This document shows, in pieces, positions 25,524 through 34,859 of a DNA stretch of 64,000 nucleotides. A program made the position numbers and the translations under genes. Origin of the DNA: SKPH01 sp051748565. Lineage in GTDB: Bacteria; Bacillota; Dethiobacteria; DTU022. The notes below the pieces were generated by a model. That model did not search any database, was not told the origin of the DNA, and worked only from the letters and a program-made list of their open reading frames with translations. Position 1 is the stretch's first letter. Every line of letters starts with the position of its first letter. The stretch spans positions 18,564 through 82,563 of the forward strand of contig JBNJHN010000001.1 of NCBI GenBank assembly GCA_051748565.1, read 5' to 3'.

Positions 25524-26813
25524 ATGGGGAAAGAAACGCTAAAGATTGGCATGCTGGGCATGGGGACTATCGGCGGTGGTGTTGTTGATCTCCTGAAAAG
25601 TAACGGCAGCCTGATCAGTAAAAGAATAAATATTAATTTGGCATTAAAACGGGTGTTGGATCGCGATCTTGGTCGTTTGCAGGCTTCAGGGCTTTCTGAG
25701 GACGAAATAACTGTTGATCCCGTCCAGGTTCTTGAAGACCCGGAGATTAAGATAGTGATAGAATTGATTGGCGGACTGGAACCGGCCCGCACTTTTATTA
25801 TTAAGGCCCTGGAGAACGGCAAATATGTAGTTACTGCGAATAAAGATTTAATGGCCGCTCACGGCGAAGAACTTTTAGCTATTGCACGGGGAAAAAACCT
25901 GAATGTGTTTTATGAAGCGAGTGTCGGTGGCGGTATACCGCTGATTCGGCCTCTTAAACAGAGCCTTATAGCTGATCGAATCAATCGCCTGGTGGGAATT
26001 GTGAACGGCACGACCAATTACATCTTAACCCGTATGTCACAGGACAACTTGAACCTTGAAGATGCACTTTTGCAGGCCCGGGAGCTTGGTTTTGCAGAAG
26101 CCGATCCCTCAAATGATATTGAAGGTCGTGATGCTGCTTATAAACTAATAATCCTTTCCGGTCTTGCTTTTGGAAGCAGTATCGATCCCGACAATGTTTT
26201 TGTTGAGGGTATTAAAGGGGTTACTTCTGAAGATATAGCTTATGCCCGGGAAATTGGTTATGTGATTAAACTTCTCGCTATAGGAGAGGTTTTACCTGAT
26301 GGTCTTGCTTTAAGAGTCCACCCTGCCCTGGTGCCCCGGGATCACCCTCTTGCAGTAGTCGCCAATGAATTTAATGCAATTTTTATCGAGGGCGATGCTA
26401 TTGGAGAAGTGATGTTCTACGGGCGCGGAGCGGGAGCGAAACCAACAGCGACTGCTGTATTGGCCGACGTGGCCGAAGCGGCGCGATATGTTTGCCATCA
26501 GTGTAACAGTGTCCAGGATGAGAGATTAGATTATAAAGCATCTTTTGTTCCGATCAAAGATCTGAGCGCACGGTTTTACCTGCGTTTTCTCGCTGATGAT
26601 CGGCCCGGGGTTTTTGCTGCATTGGCAAATGCCTTTGGAGACGAGCAGGTCAGCCTCGATATGGTTATTCAAAAAAGGTGTGTCGGCAGCACGGCAGAGA
26701 TAGTTCTGGTAACTCATACGGCGAAGGAAGAGGCTTTTCAAAAAGCATTGGGACGGGTTATGAACCTGTCGGCTATTAAGCCGAACCCAAGTATGATTCG
26801 CCTGCTCGATTGA
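25524..26813 (+). CDS. hom: Homoserine dehydrogenase
   Basis: Reduces aspartate semialdehyde to homoserine for threonine, methionine and isoleucine. From ATG 25524 the protein has 429 residues. The NAD(P)-binding domain opens GMLGMGTIGGGVVDLL; VTANKDLMA and VGIVNGTTNYI follow, then the catalytic region DPSNDIEGRDAAYKL. A C-terminal ACT domain (about 350-429, DDRPGVFAALANAFG) suggests feedback control by threonine or another amino acid. The open frame extends to 25455 inside the upstream gene; ATG 25524 is chosen because it follows AAGGAAGGGG and matches relatives. The asd gene needed for its substrate is at 53586. Alanine racemase follows 33 bases later. Confidence 0.94.
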   Translation: MGKETLKIGMLGMGTIGGGVVDLLKSNGSLISKRININLALKRVLDRDLGRLQASGLSEDEITVDPVQVLEDPEIKIVIELIGGLEPARTFIIKALENGKYVVTANKDLMAAHGEELLAIARGKNLNVFYEASVGGGIPLIRPLKQSLIADRINRLVGIVNGTTNYILTRMSQDNLNLEDALLQARELGFAEADPSNDIEGRDAAYKLIILSGLAFGSSIDPDNVFVEGIKGVTSEDIAYAREIGYVIKLLAIGEVLPDGLALRVHPALVPRDHPLAVVANEFNAIFIEGDAIGEVMFYGRGAGAKPTATAVLADVAEAARYVCHQCNSVQDERLDYKASFVPIKDLSARFYLRFLADDRPGVFAALANAFGDEQVSLDMVIQKRCVGSTAEIVLVTHTAKEEAFQKALGRVMNLSAIKPNPSMIRLLD

Positions 26814-26846
26814 GGCCGGAAAGTAATAAGGAAGGCGGAAGTATCG

Positions 26847-28028
26847 ATGAGGTCTATGTTTTCTGCCCGACCTGCCTGGGTGGAAATTAATTTAGATTAT
26901 ATAGCACAAAACGTTAGTCAGTTCAGGCATTTAATCGGTCCAATGACACAAATCATGGCTGTTGTAAAAGCTGATGGTTATGGCCATGGAGCGGTAGCCG
27001 TTGCTGAAACTGCGCTTAAATCCGGGGCATCCAGCCTGGCTGTTGCTTTTGTCGAAGAAGCGATTAGTTTGCGGCAGGCGGGGATCGACGTCCCAATCCT
27101 TTTACTTGGTTATACCGATCCGGTCCATTTTTCTTCACTGATAGAATACAAGCTGACCCCTACTGTTTTCGGCTTTGAAACAGCAATTAATTTCTCACGG
27201 AAAGCGCAAGAGCATAATGTTACAATACCGCTTCATATAAAAATTGATACAGGTATGGGACGGATTGGCCTTCTGCCTGAAGAAGCGGTTGAGGTAATTT
27301 CTCGTATCACTCTTCTTCCAGGCCTGTTAACTGAAGGGGTTTTTACCCACTTTGCAGCTGCGGAAGAAAAAGACGAGGTATATACCAGTGGACAGCTGAA
27401 ACTATTTAACCGGGTTCTTGAACGCTGTCAAGAAAAAGGGATAACTTTCCCCCTGGTTCACGCGGCTAACAGTGCCGCCTCGATAAACCACCCTTCTGCA
27501 AGGTATAACCTGATTCGCCTTGGGCTGGCTATGTACGGCTATTACCCCTCGTCTGAGTTAAAGAGAAAAGATTTGCAGCTGTTTCCGGCTCTGACCTTTA
27601 AAAGCAGGGTGGTCCTGGTTAAAAAAGTACCTCCGGGCACCGCGATCAGCTATGGCTGTACTTACCGTACTACAGGTGAGGCTCTTATTGCTACCATACC
27701 GGTCGGTTATGCAGATGGTTACAGCCGGCTTCAATCTAACAGGGGCCAAATCCTGATCAGGGGACTGCGGGCTCCGGTTGTCGGTAACATTTGTATGGAT
27801 CATTTTATGGCTGATGTGACCCATATTCCGGGTGTGCGTTTTAATGATGAAGTGGTTTTATATGGCCGACAGGGTAATGAGCTGGTCAGTATAGAAGAGG
27901 CAGCAGAGATAATTGGCACAATTAATTATGAGCTGCTTTGTGCGGTCAATAAGCGTGTTCCCCGTTTCTATTTTAAGGAAGGTAAACTCATCTCAATCCA
28001 CGATTTTATCGAAGATTACATCATCTAA
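26847..28028 (+). CDS. alr: Alanine racemase
   Basis: PLP enzyme interconverting L- and D-alanine for peptidoglycan, 393 residues. The PLP lysine is K41 in VVKADGYGHGAV; the second catalytic base is the Tyr in AISYGCTYRTTG (near 272). IKIDTGMGRIG (near 132) and NICMDHFMADVT (near 315) complete the barrel and beta-domain signatures. The start ATG follows GGAAGGCGGAAG. In many Firmicutes alr sits near nnr and acpS, which fits the presence of nnr two genes upstream. It converges on the minus-strand flavoprotein gene with a 32-base gap. Confidence 0.95.
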   Translation: MRSMFSARPAWVEINLDYIAQNVSQFRHLIGPMTQIMAVVKADGYGHGAVAVAETALKSGASSLAVAFVEEAISLRQAGIDVPILLLGYTDPVHFSSLIEYKLTPTVFGFETAINFSRKAQEHNVTIPLHIKIDTGMGRIGLLPEEAVEVISRITLLPGLLTEGVFTHFAAAEEKDEVYTSGQLKLFNRVLERCQEKGITFPLVHAANSAASINHPSARYNLIRLGLAMYGYYPSSELKRKDLQLFPALTFKSRVVLVKKVPPGTAISYGCTYRTTGEALIATIPVGYADGYSRLQSNRGQILIRGLRAPVVGNICMDHFMADVTHIPGVRFNDEVVLYGRQGNELVSIEEAAEIIGTINYELLCAVNKRVPRFYFKEGKLISIHDFIEDYII

Positions 28029-28060
28029 ACAAAGCGGTGTTAAATGAAATGCCTTTGGAG

Positions 28061-29200
28061 TTAAATCTGCCGGGGAAAATCGTCTATATTACGATTAAAC
28101 CAGAGACGGTTTAACATAAGTGCTGCCATTGCATGCGGCAGAGCTGATGGGTTCGTAATTGAAAGGGCATGCAGCAAAAAAGCTCCGGCAAGACTGGTGG
28201 TAAAACCGCTACGGAAATGCTGTTTAAAAATTTTGCTATAGATTGATCCTGCCTCCCTGTTGTTTTTTTCTGCAGCGCTGATCGCCCCGACAGCAAGGAT
28301 AGAGCTTTTAAAAGCGTTATAAAGGCCTTCCCCGGAGAATGGATCAATCAGCCCTGCTGCGTCTCCGGTTAGAAGCAGGTTGCCGGCCGCCGGCTTTCGC
28401 ATCGGTCCAAAAAAAGGAAGTGGCCAGGATTGGGGTTTTATATTATCAGGCTCCCCGGGAAAAATTCGGTTATATGCCTTTGACAAACCTTTCCTGCCGA
28501 ATAAACCCCCGACACCATGGTTTGTCCAGTCAGGCCCGCTAAAAGACCAGCCCATGCCACCCAGAAAAGGCAGCGGATAAAACTTAACCGCACCTGTTTC
28601 AGCTACATTTGACCTTGCTTTTATAATTTTTGACATTCCCCATCCGGCCGGGCTGTTTTTATCCCTTCTCAACCCCGTGAGCTTTGCTGTCCGCCCCGCA
28701 GCCCCGTCTGCGGCGATCACATAACGGGCCAAATATTTTATTCCAGAGGAATTACCGGTTTCAAGAAGGTAGGGCCGGAATTTCTCTTTGTTATTTTCTA
28801 CCCTGGTAATTTTTTGCAGGGAATGCCCTTCCATTATTACTGCACCATTACTGCAAGCGTATTTTGCCATAAGATGATCCAGTTGTTCTCTCTCGATTAC
28901 TATTCCCAGGCGGGTTTTACTGTTATAAATGTAAGGCTGCCGCTTTTTTATTATGCTTACCTGGTAAATGGATTCCGAAGGTAGTGAAGAAAGCCTTAAA
29001 TCTTTCGGCAGCAGTGAAATGCTTCTTGCCGACATAAAACCCCCGCAGATTTTAACCCGGGGATAACTGCTTTTTTCCAAAATTATTGTTGAAAGGCCCG
29101 CTTTGGCAGCAAGAGCAGCAGCAAGTGTTCCTGCAGGGCCTCCCCCGATAACAGCAAGATCGTAATAGTGAAAATTAAGATCATTTATTTCATTTTGCAT
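28061..29200 (-). CDS. FAD-dependent oxidoreductase, geranylgeranyl reductase family
   Basis: 379 residues. The N-terminal FAD-binding fold has AVIGGGPAGTLAAALAAKAG (about 16-35) and the PRVKICGGFMS segment typical of geranylgeranyl reductase/digeranylgeranylglycerophospholipid reductase-like proteins. The second FAD motif LLTGDAAGLIDPFSGEGLYNA lies near residue 270. In bacteria such proteins reduce isoprenoid chains or other hydrophobic substrates; the exact role here is not evident. It is a single minus-strand gene, convergent with alr and divergent from the gatCAB operon. Confidence 0.8.
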   Translation of the reverse strand: MQNEINDLNFHYYDLAVIGGGPAGTLAAALAAKAGLSTIILEKSSYPRVKICGGFMSARSISLLPKDLRLSSLPSESIYQVSIIKKRQPYIYNSKTRLGIVIEREQLDHLMAKYACSNGAVIMEGHSLQKITRVENNKEKFRPYLLETGNSSGIKYLARYVIAADGAAGRTAKLTGLRRDKNSPAGWGMSKIIKARSNVAETGAVKFYPLPFLGGMGWSFSGPDWTNHGVGGLFGRKGLSKAYNRIFPGEPDNIKPQSWPLPFFGPMRKPAAGNLLLTGDAAGLIDPFSGEGLYNAFKSSILAVGAISAAEKNNREAGSIYSKIFKQHFRSGFTTSLAGAFLLHALSITNPSALPHAMAALMLNRLWFNRNIDDFPRQI

Positions 29201-29245
29201 GTGTCGATTATAACACAGCCCGCCAATCCCCTAAATGTGTTCAAC

Positions 29246-29274
29246 TTGACTGGGCAGCTAAGATAGATTAAAAT
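29246..29274 (+). promoter_or_regulatory. Promoter of the gatCAB-purA operon
   Basis: TTGACT (29246-29251), exactly 17 bases, then TAAAAT (29269-29274). It lies about 175 bases before gatC, leaving a long leader. Confidence 0.7.
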
Positions 29275-29280
29275 AATTTT

Positions 29281-29386
29281 GTGATAAATAAAGTAAAAAT
29301 AATTGTTAGAAAGAAGATCCTGCGGCTTAAAACGGGATTGAAAAAAAAGCCTGCGTTCTGCATTCCAGGCTATTTCTAACTTTTAG
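29281..29386 (+). promoter_or_regulatory. Structured leader RNA of gatC, riboswitch-like, class not recognised
   Basis: The leader can fold into a three-helix element. P1 is a perfect 8-base pairing GTTAGAAA (29305-29312) with TTTCTAAC (29373-29380). P2 pairs ATCC (29317-29320) with GGAT (29335-29338). P3 pairs GCCTG (29349-29353) with CAGGC (29366-29370). The P2 loop contains CGGCT (29323-29327), which can also pair with AGCCG (29400-29404) in the 3' arm of the following terminator, giving a possible antiterminator. No purine, SAM, T-box or other class known to me fits. Confidence 0.45.
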
Positions 29387-29417
29387 ACCGGCTCAGGGAA
29401 GCCGGTTTATTGTTTTT
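29387..29417 (+). terminator. Terminator-like hairpin just before gatC
   Basis: ACCGGCT (29387-29393) pairs perfectly with AGCCGGT (29400-29406), loop CAGGGA, followed by a T-rich run TTTATTGTTTTT. It lies between the promoter and gatC, as an attenuator would. Confidence 0.65.
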
Positions 29418-29447
29418 AGGTATATTTGCAACGACAGGAGATTAAAA

Positions 29448-29756
29448 ATGATCATTGACTTTAGGAAAGAAGTTGACTATGTAGCCCGCCTTGCCCGCCT
29501 AGCCTTAAAACCGGATGAGAAATTGAAGATGGCCGGACAGTTAAGCGATATACTCGAGACCGCCCGCCGTATTCAAGAGCTGGATACGGATGGTATTGAG
29601 CCTACTTCACACGTTATAGACCTTCCTGCCGTTATGCGGGAAGATGTAACCAGACCCTCGCTACCTCTTAACAGGGTACTTCAAAATGCACCCCGCCGTC
29701 AGAAGGATTTTTTCCGTGTTCCGAGCATCACTGTTACCGGGCAGGACGAAACTTAA
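29448..29756 (+). CDS. gatC: Glutamyl/aspartyl-tRNA amidotransferase subunit C
   Basis: 102 residues. Small subunit that wraps around GatA and GatB in the complex that converts Glu-tRNA(Gln) and Asp-tRNA(Asn) to the amidated forms. The N-terminus (DYVARLARLALKPDEKLKMA) and the DTDGIEPTSHV segment with a following MREDV are typical of GatC. The start ATG follows CAGGAGATT. It is first in gatC-gatA-gatB and lies behind a structured leader. Confidence 0.93.
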   Translation: MIIDFRKEVDYVARLARLALKPDEKLKMAGQLSDILETARRIQELDTDGIEPTSHVIDLPAVMREDVTRPSLPLNRVLQNAPRRQKDFFRVPSITVTGQDET

Positions 29757-29802
29757 TACGCCAGAAGTACTTGACCCTATGTAATTTGAAATGAGGCCTA
29801 TT

Positions 29803-31284
29803 ATGGAACTATATGAGAATACGGCAGCAGATCTCAGCCAAATGCTTCAAAAAAAAGAAGTCAGTGCGGTCGAAGTTGTCCAGAGTTTTTTAGATAGGAT
29901 AGAACTTGTCGAACCTTATGTGAAAGCTTTTATTACCCATACACCGGCGATGGCACTTGAAACAGCAGCCGGTATAGATCGTAAAAGGCTGAGTGGAGAA
30001 GAGCTGCACCCCCTGGCCGGAGTACCTATAGCCATTAAAGATAATATATGCACCAATGGTTTAAGAACTACCTGTGCTTCCCGCATTCTCGATAATTTTA
30101 TTCCACCCTTTGATGCAACGGTTGTCGAAGCGTTAAAAAGGGTCGGTATGCCTTTGCTCGGAAAAACAAATATGGACGAGTTTGCCATGGGTTCGTCTAC
30201 TGAAAATTCAGCTTTTTTTACTACCCGCAATCCGTGGAATTTAGAAAAAGTTCCGGGTGGTTCCAGCGGCGGATCCGCCGTTTCAGTCTCAACAGGAATG
30301 GCTCCCCTGGCGCTTGGTTCTGATACTGGAGGCTCAATCCGCCAACCGGCTTCCTTTTGCGGTTTGACAGGATTAAGGCCTACTTATGGAAGGGTGTCCC
30401 GTTATGGTTTAATTGCTTTTGCCTCGTCTTTGGATCAGATCGGAACTTTATCGCTTACTGCTCTTGACAGTGCTATGCTGATGAGTGTTATAGCCGGTTA
30501 TGATCACCGTGACTCTACTTCTCTGCCTGAAGCAGCCCCCGATTACTTTGCCGAAGCTAAGAATGATATGAAAAATTTGAAAATTGGAGTTATCAGGCAG
30601 AATCTTGCCGATGGGTTTGATCCGGAAATAAGGGCAGCTGTTATGAAATTGGTTGCCCTGTTTGAAGAACACGGTGCAGAGGTCGATGAGGTATCCCTGC
30701 CTCTTACAGATTACGGTCTTGGAGCATATTATTTGATCGCACCATCGGAAGCCAGTTCAAACCTTGGCCGTTATGACGGTGTGCGTTTCGGCTATAATGC
30801 AGGTGGTAAAAATATCGAAACTATGTTCAGCCAGAGCAGGGGAAAAGGGTTTGGGTCCGAAGTTAAGCGCAGGATTATGATCGGGACCTATGCTTTAAGT
30901 GCCGGTTACTATGATGCTTATTATTTGCAGGCCATGAAGGTCAGGACTCTCATCCGTCGCGACTTCGAATCGGCTTTCAAGCGTTTTGATTTGTTGGTTG
31001 GAGCAACGACTCCGACTCCTGCTTTCAATATCGGTGAAAAAATTGACGACCCTCTGCAAATGTATCTTTCAGATATCTGTAATATTACCGATGCCCTGGC
31101 CGGAGTTCCCTCGCTCTCTGTACCTTGCGGCATGCATACCAGTGGATTACCGATGGGTATGCAGATGACATCATCTCCTTCCCGGGAAGGATTGTTACTG
31201 AAAGTTGCCGGTTTCCTGGAAATGAGACGTGAAGCTATTCCGCTTCGTCCGTATGTGAAGCTTCCTGGAGGAGGAATAATATAA
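29803..31284 (+). CDS. gatA: Glutamyl/aspartyl-tRNA amidotransferase subunit A
   Basis: Amidase subunit that releases ammonia from glutamine, 493 residues from ATG 29803. The catalytic triad is visible: K79 (IAIKDNIC), cis-Ser S154 (PGGSSGGSA) and nucleophile S178 (DTGGSIRQPA). ATG 29803 is preferred over the in-frame ATG 29791 because GAGG at 29793-29796 is well placed for it and relatives begin MELY. gatB starts three bases after its stop. The complex implies that this organism makes Gln-tRNA and/or Asn-tRNA indirectly. Confidence 0.96.
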   Translation: MELYENTAADLSQMLQKKEVSAVEVVQSFLDRIELVEPYVKAFITHTPAMALETAAGIDRKRLSGEELHPLAGVPIAIKDNICTNGLRTTCASRILDNFIPPFDATVVEALKRVGMPLLGKTNMDEFAMGSSTENSAFFTTRNPWNLEKVPGGSSGGSAVSVSTGMAPLALGSDTGGSIRQPASFCGLTGLRPTYGRVSRYGLIAFASSLDQIGTLSLTALDSAMLMSVIAGYDHRDSTSLPEAAPDYFAEAKNDMKNLKIGVIRQNLADGFDPEIRAAVMKLVALFEEHGAEVDEVSLPLTDYGLGAYYLIAPSEASSNLGRYDGVRFGYNAGGKNIETMFSQSRGKGFGSEVKRRIMIGTYALSAGYYDAYYLQAMKVRTLIRRDFESAFKRFDLLVGATTPTPAFNIGEKIDDPLQMYLSDICNITDALAGVPSLSVPCGMHTSGLPMGMQMTSSPSREGLLLKVAGFLEMRREAIPLRPYVKLPGGGII

Positions 31285-31287
31285 AAA

Positions 31288-32724
31288 ATGCGGTATGAAG
31301 TGATTATCGGCCTGGAAATACACCTGGAGCTGCAAACCAAATCAAAACTTTTTTGTGGCTGCAGCACTGCTTTTGGCAGGGAACCAAACGTAAATTGCTG
31401 CCCGGTATGTCTCGGTTTGCCGGGTACACTCCCTGTTTTCAACGGAAGGGCCATTGAACTGGCGGTAACGGCAGCCTTGACCCTTAACAGTAATGTCAAT
31501 TTTAAGAGCCGATTTGACCGCAAAAATTATTATTATCCCGATTTACCGAAAGCTTACCAGATTTCTCAGTACGATAAGCCATTGGCAAAAGGTGGTTATC
31601 TCGAAATTGAGTTCGAAAGTTCTGTTAGAAAAATTAACCTGGAAAGGGTTCACCTTGAGGAGGAAGCCGGTAAGCTGATTCACGCCGGGGATTCAATAAT
31701 GGGGTCCGATTATTCATTGGTAGACTACAATCGGGCCGGAATTCCCCTGCTGGAAATAGTTACGGCCCCCGATATACGATCCGGTAGGGAAGCCCGTCTT
31801 TTCCTGGAAGATCTTCGCTTACTCCTGCTTTATTCCGGGGTTTCCGATTGTAAAATGGAAGAAGGTTCTCTGCGCTGCGATGCTAATATATCACTACGCC
31901 CGATTGGTGCTGCCGGACTGGGCACAAAAACGGAAGTGAAAAATATGAATTCCTTTCGTGCAGTTGAGATGGCCTTAAATTACGAGGCAGAAAGGCAGGA
32001 AGCAATTCTTTCTGCAGGCGGAACGATTAACCAGGAAACCTGTCACTGGGACGAAGAGAAAAAAGAGACCATTCCCCTGCGCAGCAAAGAAGAATCATCA
32101 GACTACCGTTATTTTCCCGACCCCGATTTACTGCCTCTTATTCTCGAGGGTTCTTTTGTTGAAAAAATTCATGCTTCACTTCCGGAGCTGCCCCAACAGC
32201 GGCGGTCCCGTTTAAGGGAGCAATACGGGCTTGAGCGTAAGGAAGCTGCTTTGTTTACCGAAAATAGGTCAATTGGCAATTTTTTTGAAACGGCAGCCGA
32301 AAAGTATAAGGATTATCGCAACCTGGCCAAATGGGTGCAGGGTGACCTGCTTTACCAGGTTCGTGAAAGCGGTAAATCAACCGATCAGATTCGACCGGAA
32401 CAGCTTGCTGAATTGCTAACCCTGCTTGATAAAGGGGAAATAAACCGCCCGGTAGCAAAAGAATTGCTGAATGAAATGGTAAATAAAGGGATAAGCCCTG
32501 CAGAGCTGGTAAGGGAAAAAGGTTTAAAACGAATATCTGACAAAGGAAAACTCATGCCTTTAGTAGATCGGGTTATCGCTGAAAATCCTGATGCAGTTGA
32601 AAACTACCGAAAGGGCAAAGAAAAGGCTATTGCTTATCTGATCGGCAGGGTAATGGCGCTAACAGGTGGTAGAGCGGATCCTGAAGAATTGAACCAGCTC
32701 TTTAAGAAAAAAATAGGTCAATGA
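31288..32724 (+). CDS. gatB: Glutamyl/aspartyl-tRNA amidotransferase subunit B
   Basis: tRNA-binding kinase subunit, 478 residues, phosphorylating the tRNA-bound Glu or Asp before amidation. It opens YEVIIGLEIHLELQTKSKLFCGC, and zinc-ligand cysteines appear in FCGCSTAF and NCCPVCLGLPG. The PDLPKAYQISQYDKP and EEDAGK-like EEEAGKLIH motifs follow. The C-terminal YqeY-like tail domain spans about 330-478. Its stop codon overlaps the start of purA (ATGA), so the two are translationally linked. Confidence 0.96.
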   Translation: MRYEVIIGLEIHLELQTKSKLFCGCSTAFGREPNVNCCPVCLGLPGTLPVFNGRAIELAVTAALTLNSNVNFKSRFDRKNYYYPDLPKAYQISQYDKPLAKGGYLEIEFESSVRKINLERVHLEEEAGKLIHAGDSIMGSDYSLVDYNRAGIPLLEIVTAPDIRSGREARLFLEDLRLLLLYSGVSDCKMEEGSLRCDANISLRPIGAAGLGTKTEVKNMNSFRAVEMALNYEAERQEAILSAGGTINQETCHWDEEKKETIPLRSKEESSDYRYFPDPDLLPLILEGSFVEKIHASLPELPQQRRSRLREQYGLERKEAALFTENRSIGNFFETAAEKYKDYRNLAKWVQGDLLYQVRESGKSTDQIRPEQLAELLTLLDKGEINRPVAKELLNEMVNKGISPAELVREKGLKRISDKGKLMPLVDRVIAENPDAVENYRKGKEKAIAYLIGRVMALTGGRADPEELNQLFKKKIGQ

Positions 32725-34058
32725 TGGGTGGTATTAATTTGAAAAAAACACATAGCCTGGCTGTGGTTGGTGCTCAATGGGGCGATGAGGGAAAAGGTAA
32801 GGTTATTGATTACCTGGCCAAAGAAGCTGACCTGGTAGCCCGTTTCCAGGGAGGTAATAATGCCGGCCATACCGTTGTATATGGAGCGAATATTTTTAAG
32901 CTCCACCACGTTCCTTCAGGCATTTTAAACCCGGATACGCTCTGCCTGCTTGGCAACGGAATGGTTATTAACCCGCTGGTATTAATTAAGGAACTTTCCG
33001 AGCTGGAAAAACGGGGTATTGACACTTCAAATTTGCTAATAAGTGGAAAAGCGCATCTGATCATGGCTTACCATGAAGACCTTGATGAAGCCAATGAAAA
33101 ATTACTGGGTGAAAAAAAGATCGGAACAACCGGACGCGGAATCGGACCGGCTTATGCTGACAAAGCTTTGCGCCGTGGTTTAAGGGCTATTGATCTGACC
33201 GGCTCCGATCGTTTTTACGAACGGCTATCGGAAATTCTGCCCATCCAGAATCGTTTATTAAGGGAGATATTCGATCATCCGGGATACGATTTAAATCATT
33301 TGGCCGATCTCTATCGCCCGGCTTTGGAAAAATTGGGACCACTTGTTACCGATGTATCGCTGATACTGGATGAAAATATAAAAAGCGGGAATAAAGTGCT
33401 TTTTGAAGGAGCCCAGGGTGCTTTGCTGGATATCGATCACGGGACCTATCCTTTTGTTACATCATCTTCCACGGTTACGGCGGCTGCCGCTTCCGGTACC
33501 GGCCTTGGCCCGCAGCATATCGGGCAGGCCCTGGGAGTAATAAAAGCTTATACAACCAGAGTTGGCGAAGGGCCGTTTCCTTCAGAAGATAAAACGGAAG
33601 CAGGAGATCAGCTCAGGCAGCGCGGCAATGAATTCGGAACAACTACCGGCCGTCCACGGCGCTGCGGATGGTTCGATGCCGTTATAGCCCGTTACGCAGC
33701 CATGGTGAACGGTCTGACCGGCCTGGCTTTAACCAAGCTGGATGTTTTGAGCGGTATGGAAATAATTCATATTGCAGTTGCCTATAATTGCCAGGGTAAA
33801 GAAAGAAGACATTTCCCAATGAGTATAGAAGAACTGAAAGAATGTCAACCGGTTTACGAATCATTTCCGGGGTGGGATGAAGATATTTCTAGAATTCGCA
33901 GGTTGGAAGATTTACCGGCTGCGGCAAGATTCTTCATAAATGCTCTTGAAGAATCTGTCGGTGTTAAAGTTGAACTTGTCTCTGTCGGTCCGGACCGTTC
34001 ACAGACGATAATTTGCCCCGGATCGTATTTATCATTATGGATTAATGGTTCAAAGTAA
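32721..34058 (+). CDS. purA: Adenylosuccinate synthetase
   Basis: GTP-dependent enzyme joining IMP and aspartate, the first step from IMP to AMP, 445 residues. The GTP loop GAQWGDEGKGK (18-28) with catalytic Asp, NNAGHTVV, the ITTTRGIGPAYADK-like IGTTGRGIGPAYADK and the EGAQGALLDIDHGTYPFVTSS segment are all present. Starts at ATG 32721, overlapping gatB by four bases; an in-frame TTG 32739 after GGGTGG is an alternative. Placement in a gat operon is unusual but not unique. It appears to be the last housekeeping gene of the operon. Confidence 0.95.
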   Translation: MMGGINLKKTHSLAVVGAQWGDEGKGKVIDYLAKEADLVARFQGGNNAGHTVVYGANIFKLHHVPSGILNPDTLCLLGNGMVINPLVLIKELSELEKRGIDTSNLLISGKAHLIMAYHEDLDEANEKLLGEKKIGTTGRGIGPAYADKALRRGLRAIDLTGSDRFYERLSEILPIQNRLLREIFDHPGYDLNHLADLYRPALEKLGPLVTDVSLILDENIKSGNKVLFEGAQGALLDIDHGTYPFVTSSSTVTAAAASGTGLGPQHIGQALGVIKAYTTRVGEGPFPSEDKTEAGDQLRQRGNEFGTTTGRPRRCGWFDAVIARYAAMVNGLTGLALTKLDVLSGMEIIHIAVAYNCQGKERRHFPMSIEELKECQPVYESFPGWDEDISRIRRLEDLPAAARFFINALEESVGVKVELVSVGPDRSQTIICPGSYLSLWINGSK

Positions 34059-34173
34059 AATATTTTATTAGGCAGGATAATTAATCGCAGCGGTCGAATT
34101 GTAAAAGTTAATTCATAATCTTCATACTATATTAGCCATATTAAGATTTCAATTAAGTGGGAGGGATTTTATT

Positions 34174-34686
34174 TTGCACAGTCTGCGGGTTTCAGCAAAA
34201 ATCATAATCGGTTTTCTCTTTTCCATTACAATTTTACTTACTTTTTTTACTTTGTCTTTATTCGGTGTTCAGGCTGATGATGGAGTTCGCTTAATTATAA
34301 CTGAAGCAACCGGCCTGCAGAGAGATATGATAGTCTTTCAGGCCAATCTCCAGCCGATGGTTATCCATAATGTATTTTGGCTTTGTCTTGCCTCGTTTGG
34401 ATTTATGTTGATCTTTCTTTATTTTATCGATCATAACTTTAAGGTTTTTCTTCCGCCAGGTTTGCTCTGCCTGATTTTTACTATTGTTCTGGTTGTCATG
34501 GTTGCTGTTTCACGTGACAGTATAATAAATTTTACAGGACCTTCCACTGATCTCTATCTCCAAACCGCCCTGGACCGTTTTCGACAGGCTGCTATTGGTA
34601 TGACTATTTTCGGAATATTATTAACTGCCGTTGCGTTATGGGGTGATCAGTTTTTGAAAAAGAGTAAGCAGAAATTAAAGGATTAA
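34174..34686 (+). CDS. Small integral membrane protein of unknown function
   Basis: 170 residues with four hydrophobic helices (about 8-30, 67-88, 95-114 and 138-158). A 35-residue polar loop lies between helices 1 and 2 and another between 3 and 4, suggesting two extracytoplasmic loops and both termini in the cytoplasm. The C-terminus is Lys-rich. The layout faintly recalls TIGR01906/DUF1461 proteins, but it is shorter and I see no decisive motif. The start is TTG 34174 after GGGAGGG. The gaps on both sides (115 and 173 bases) hold no feature I recognise. Confidence 0.65.
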   Translation: MHSLRVSAKIIIGFLFSITILLTFFTLSLFGVQADDGVRLIITEATGLQRDMIVFQANLQPMVIHNVFWLCLASFGFMLIFLYFIDHNFKVFLPPGLLCLIFTIVLVVMVAVSRDSIINFTGPSTDLYLQTALDRFRQAAIGMTIFGILLTAVALWGDQFLKKSKQKLKD

Positions 34687-34859
34687 TCAACCAGGGTTTG
34701 AACAACTCACCGGTTTAATCTGCTTTTTCCCTGAGATTTGCATAATATTTGCCCCTGTGAGAAACCGGGCCAAAATGCCGCAGATTGTACTGCTCTGTTT
34801 TAAAAGCACCTTAATAATTTAAGAAGTAATATTTTGAGTGACCCTGGCCGGGGAATGCA

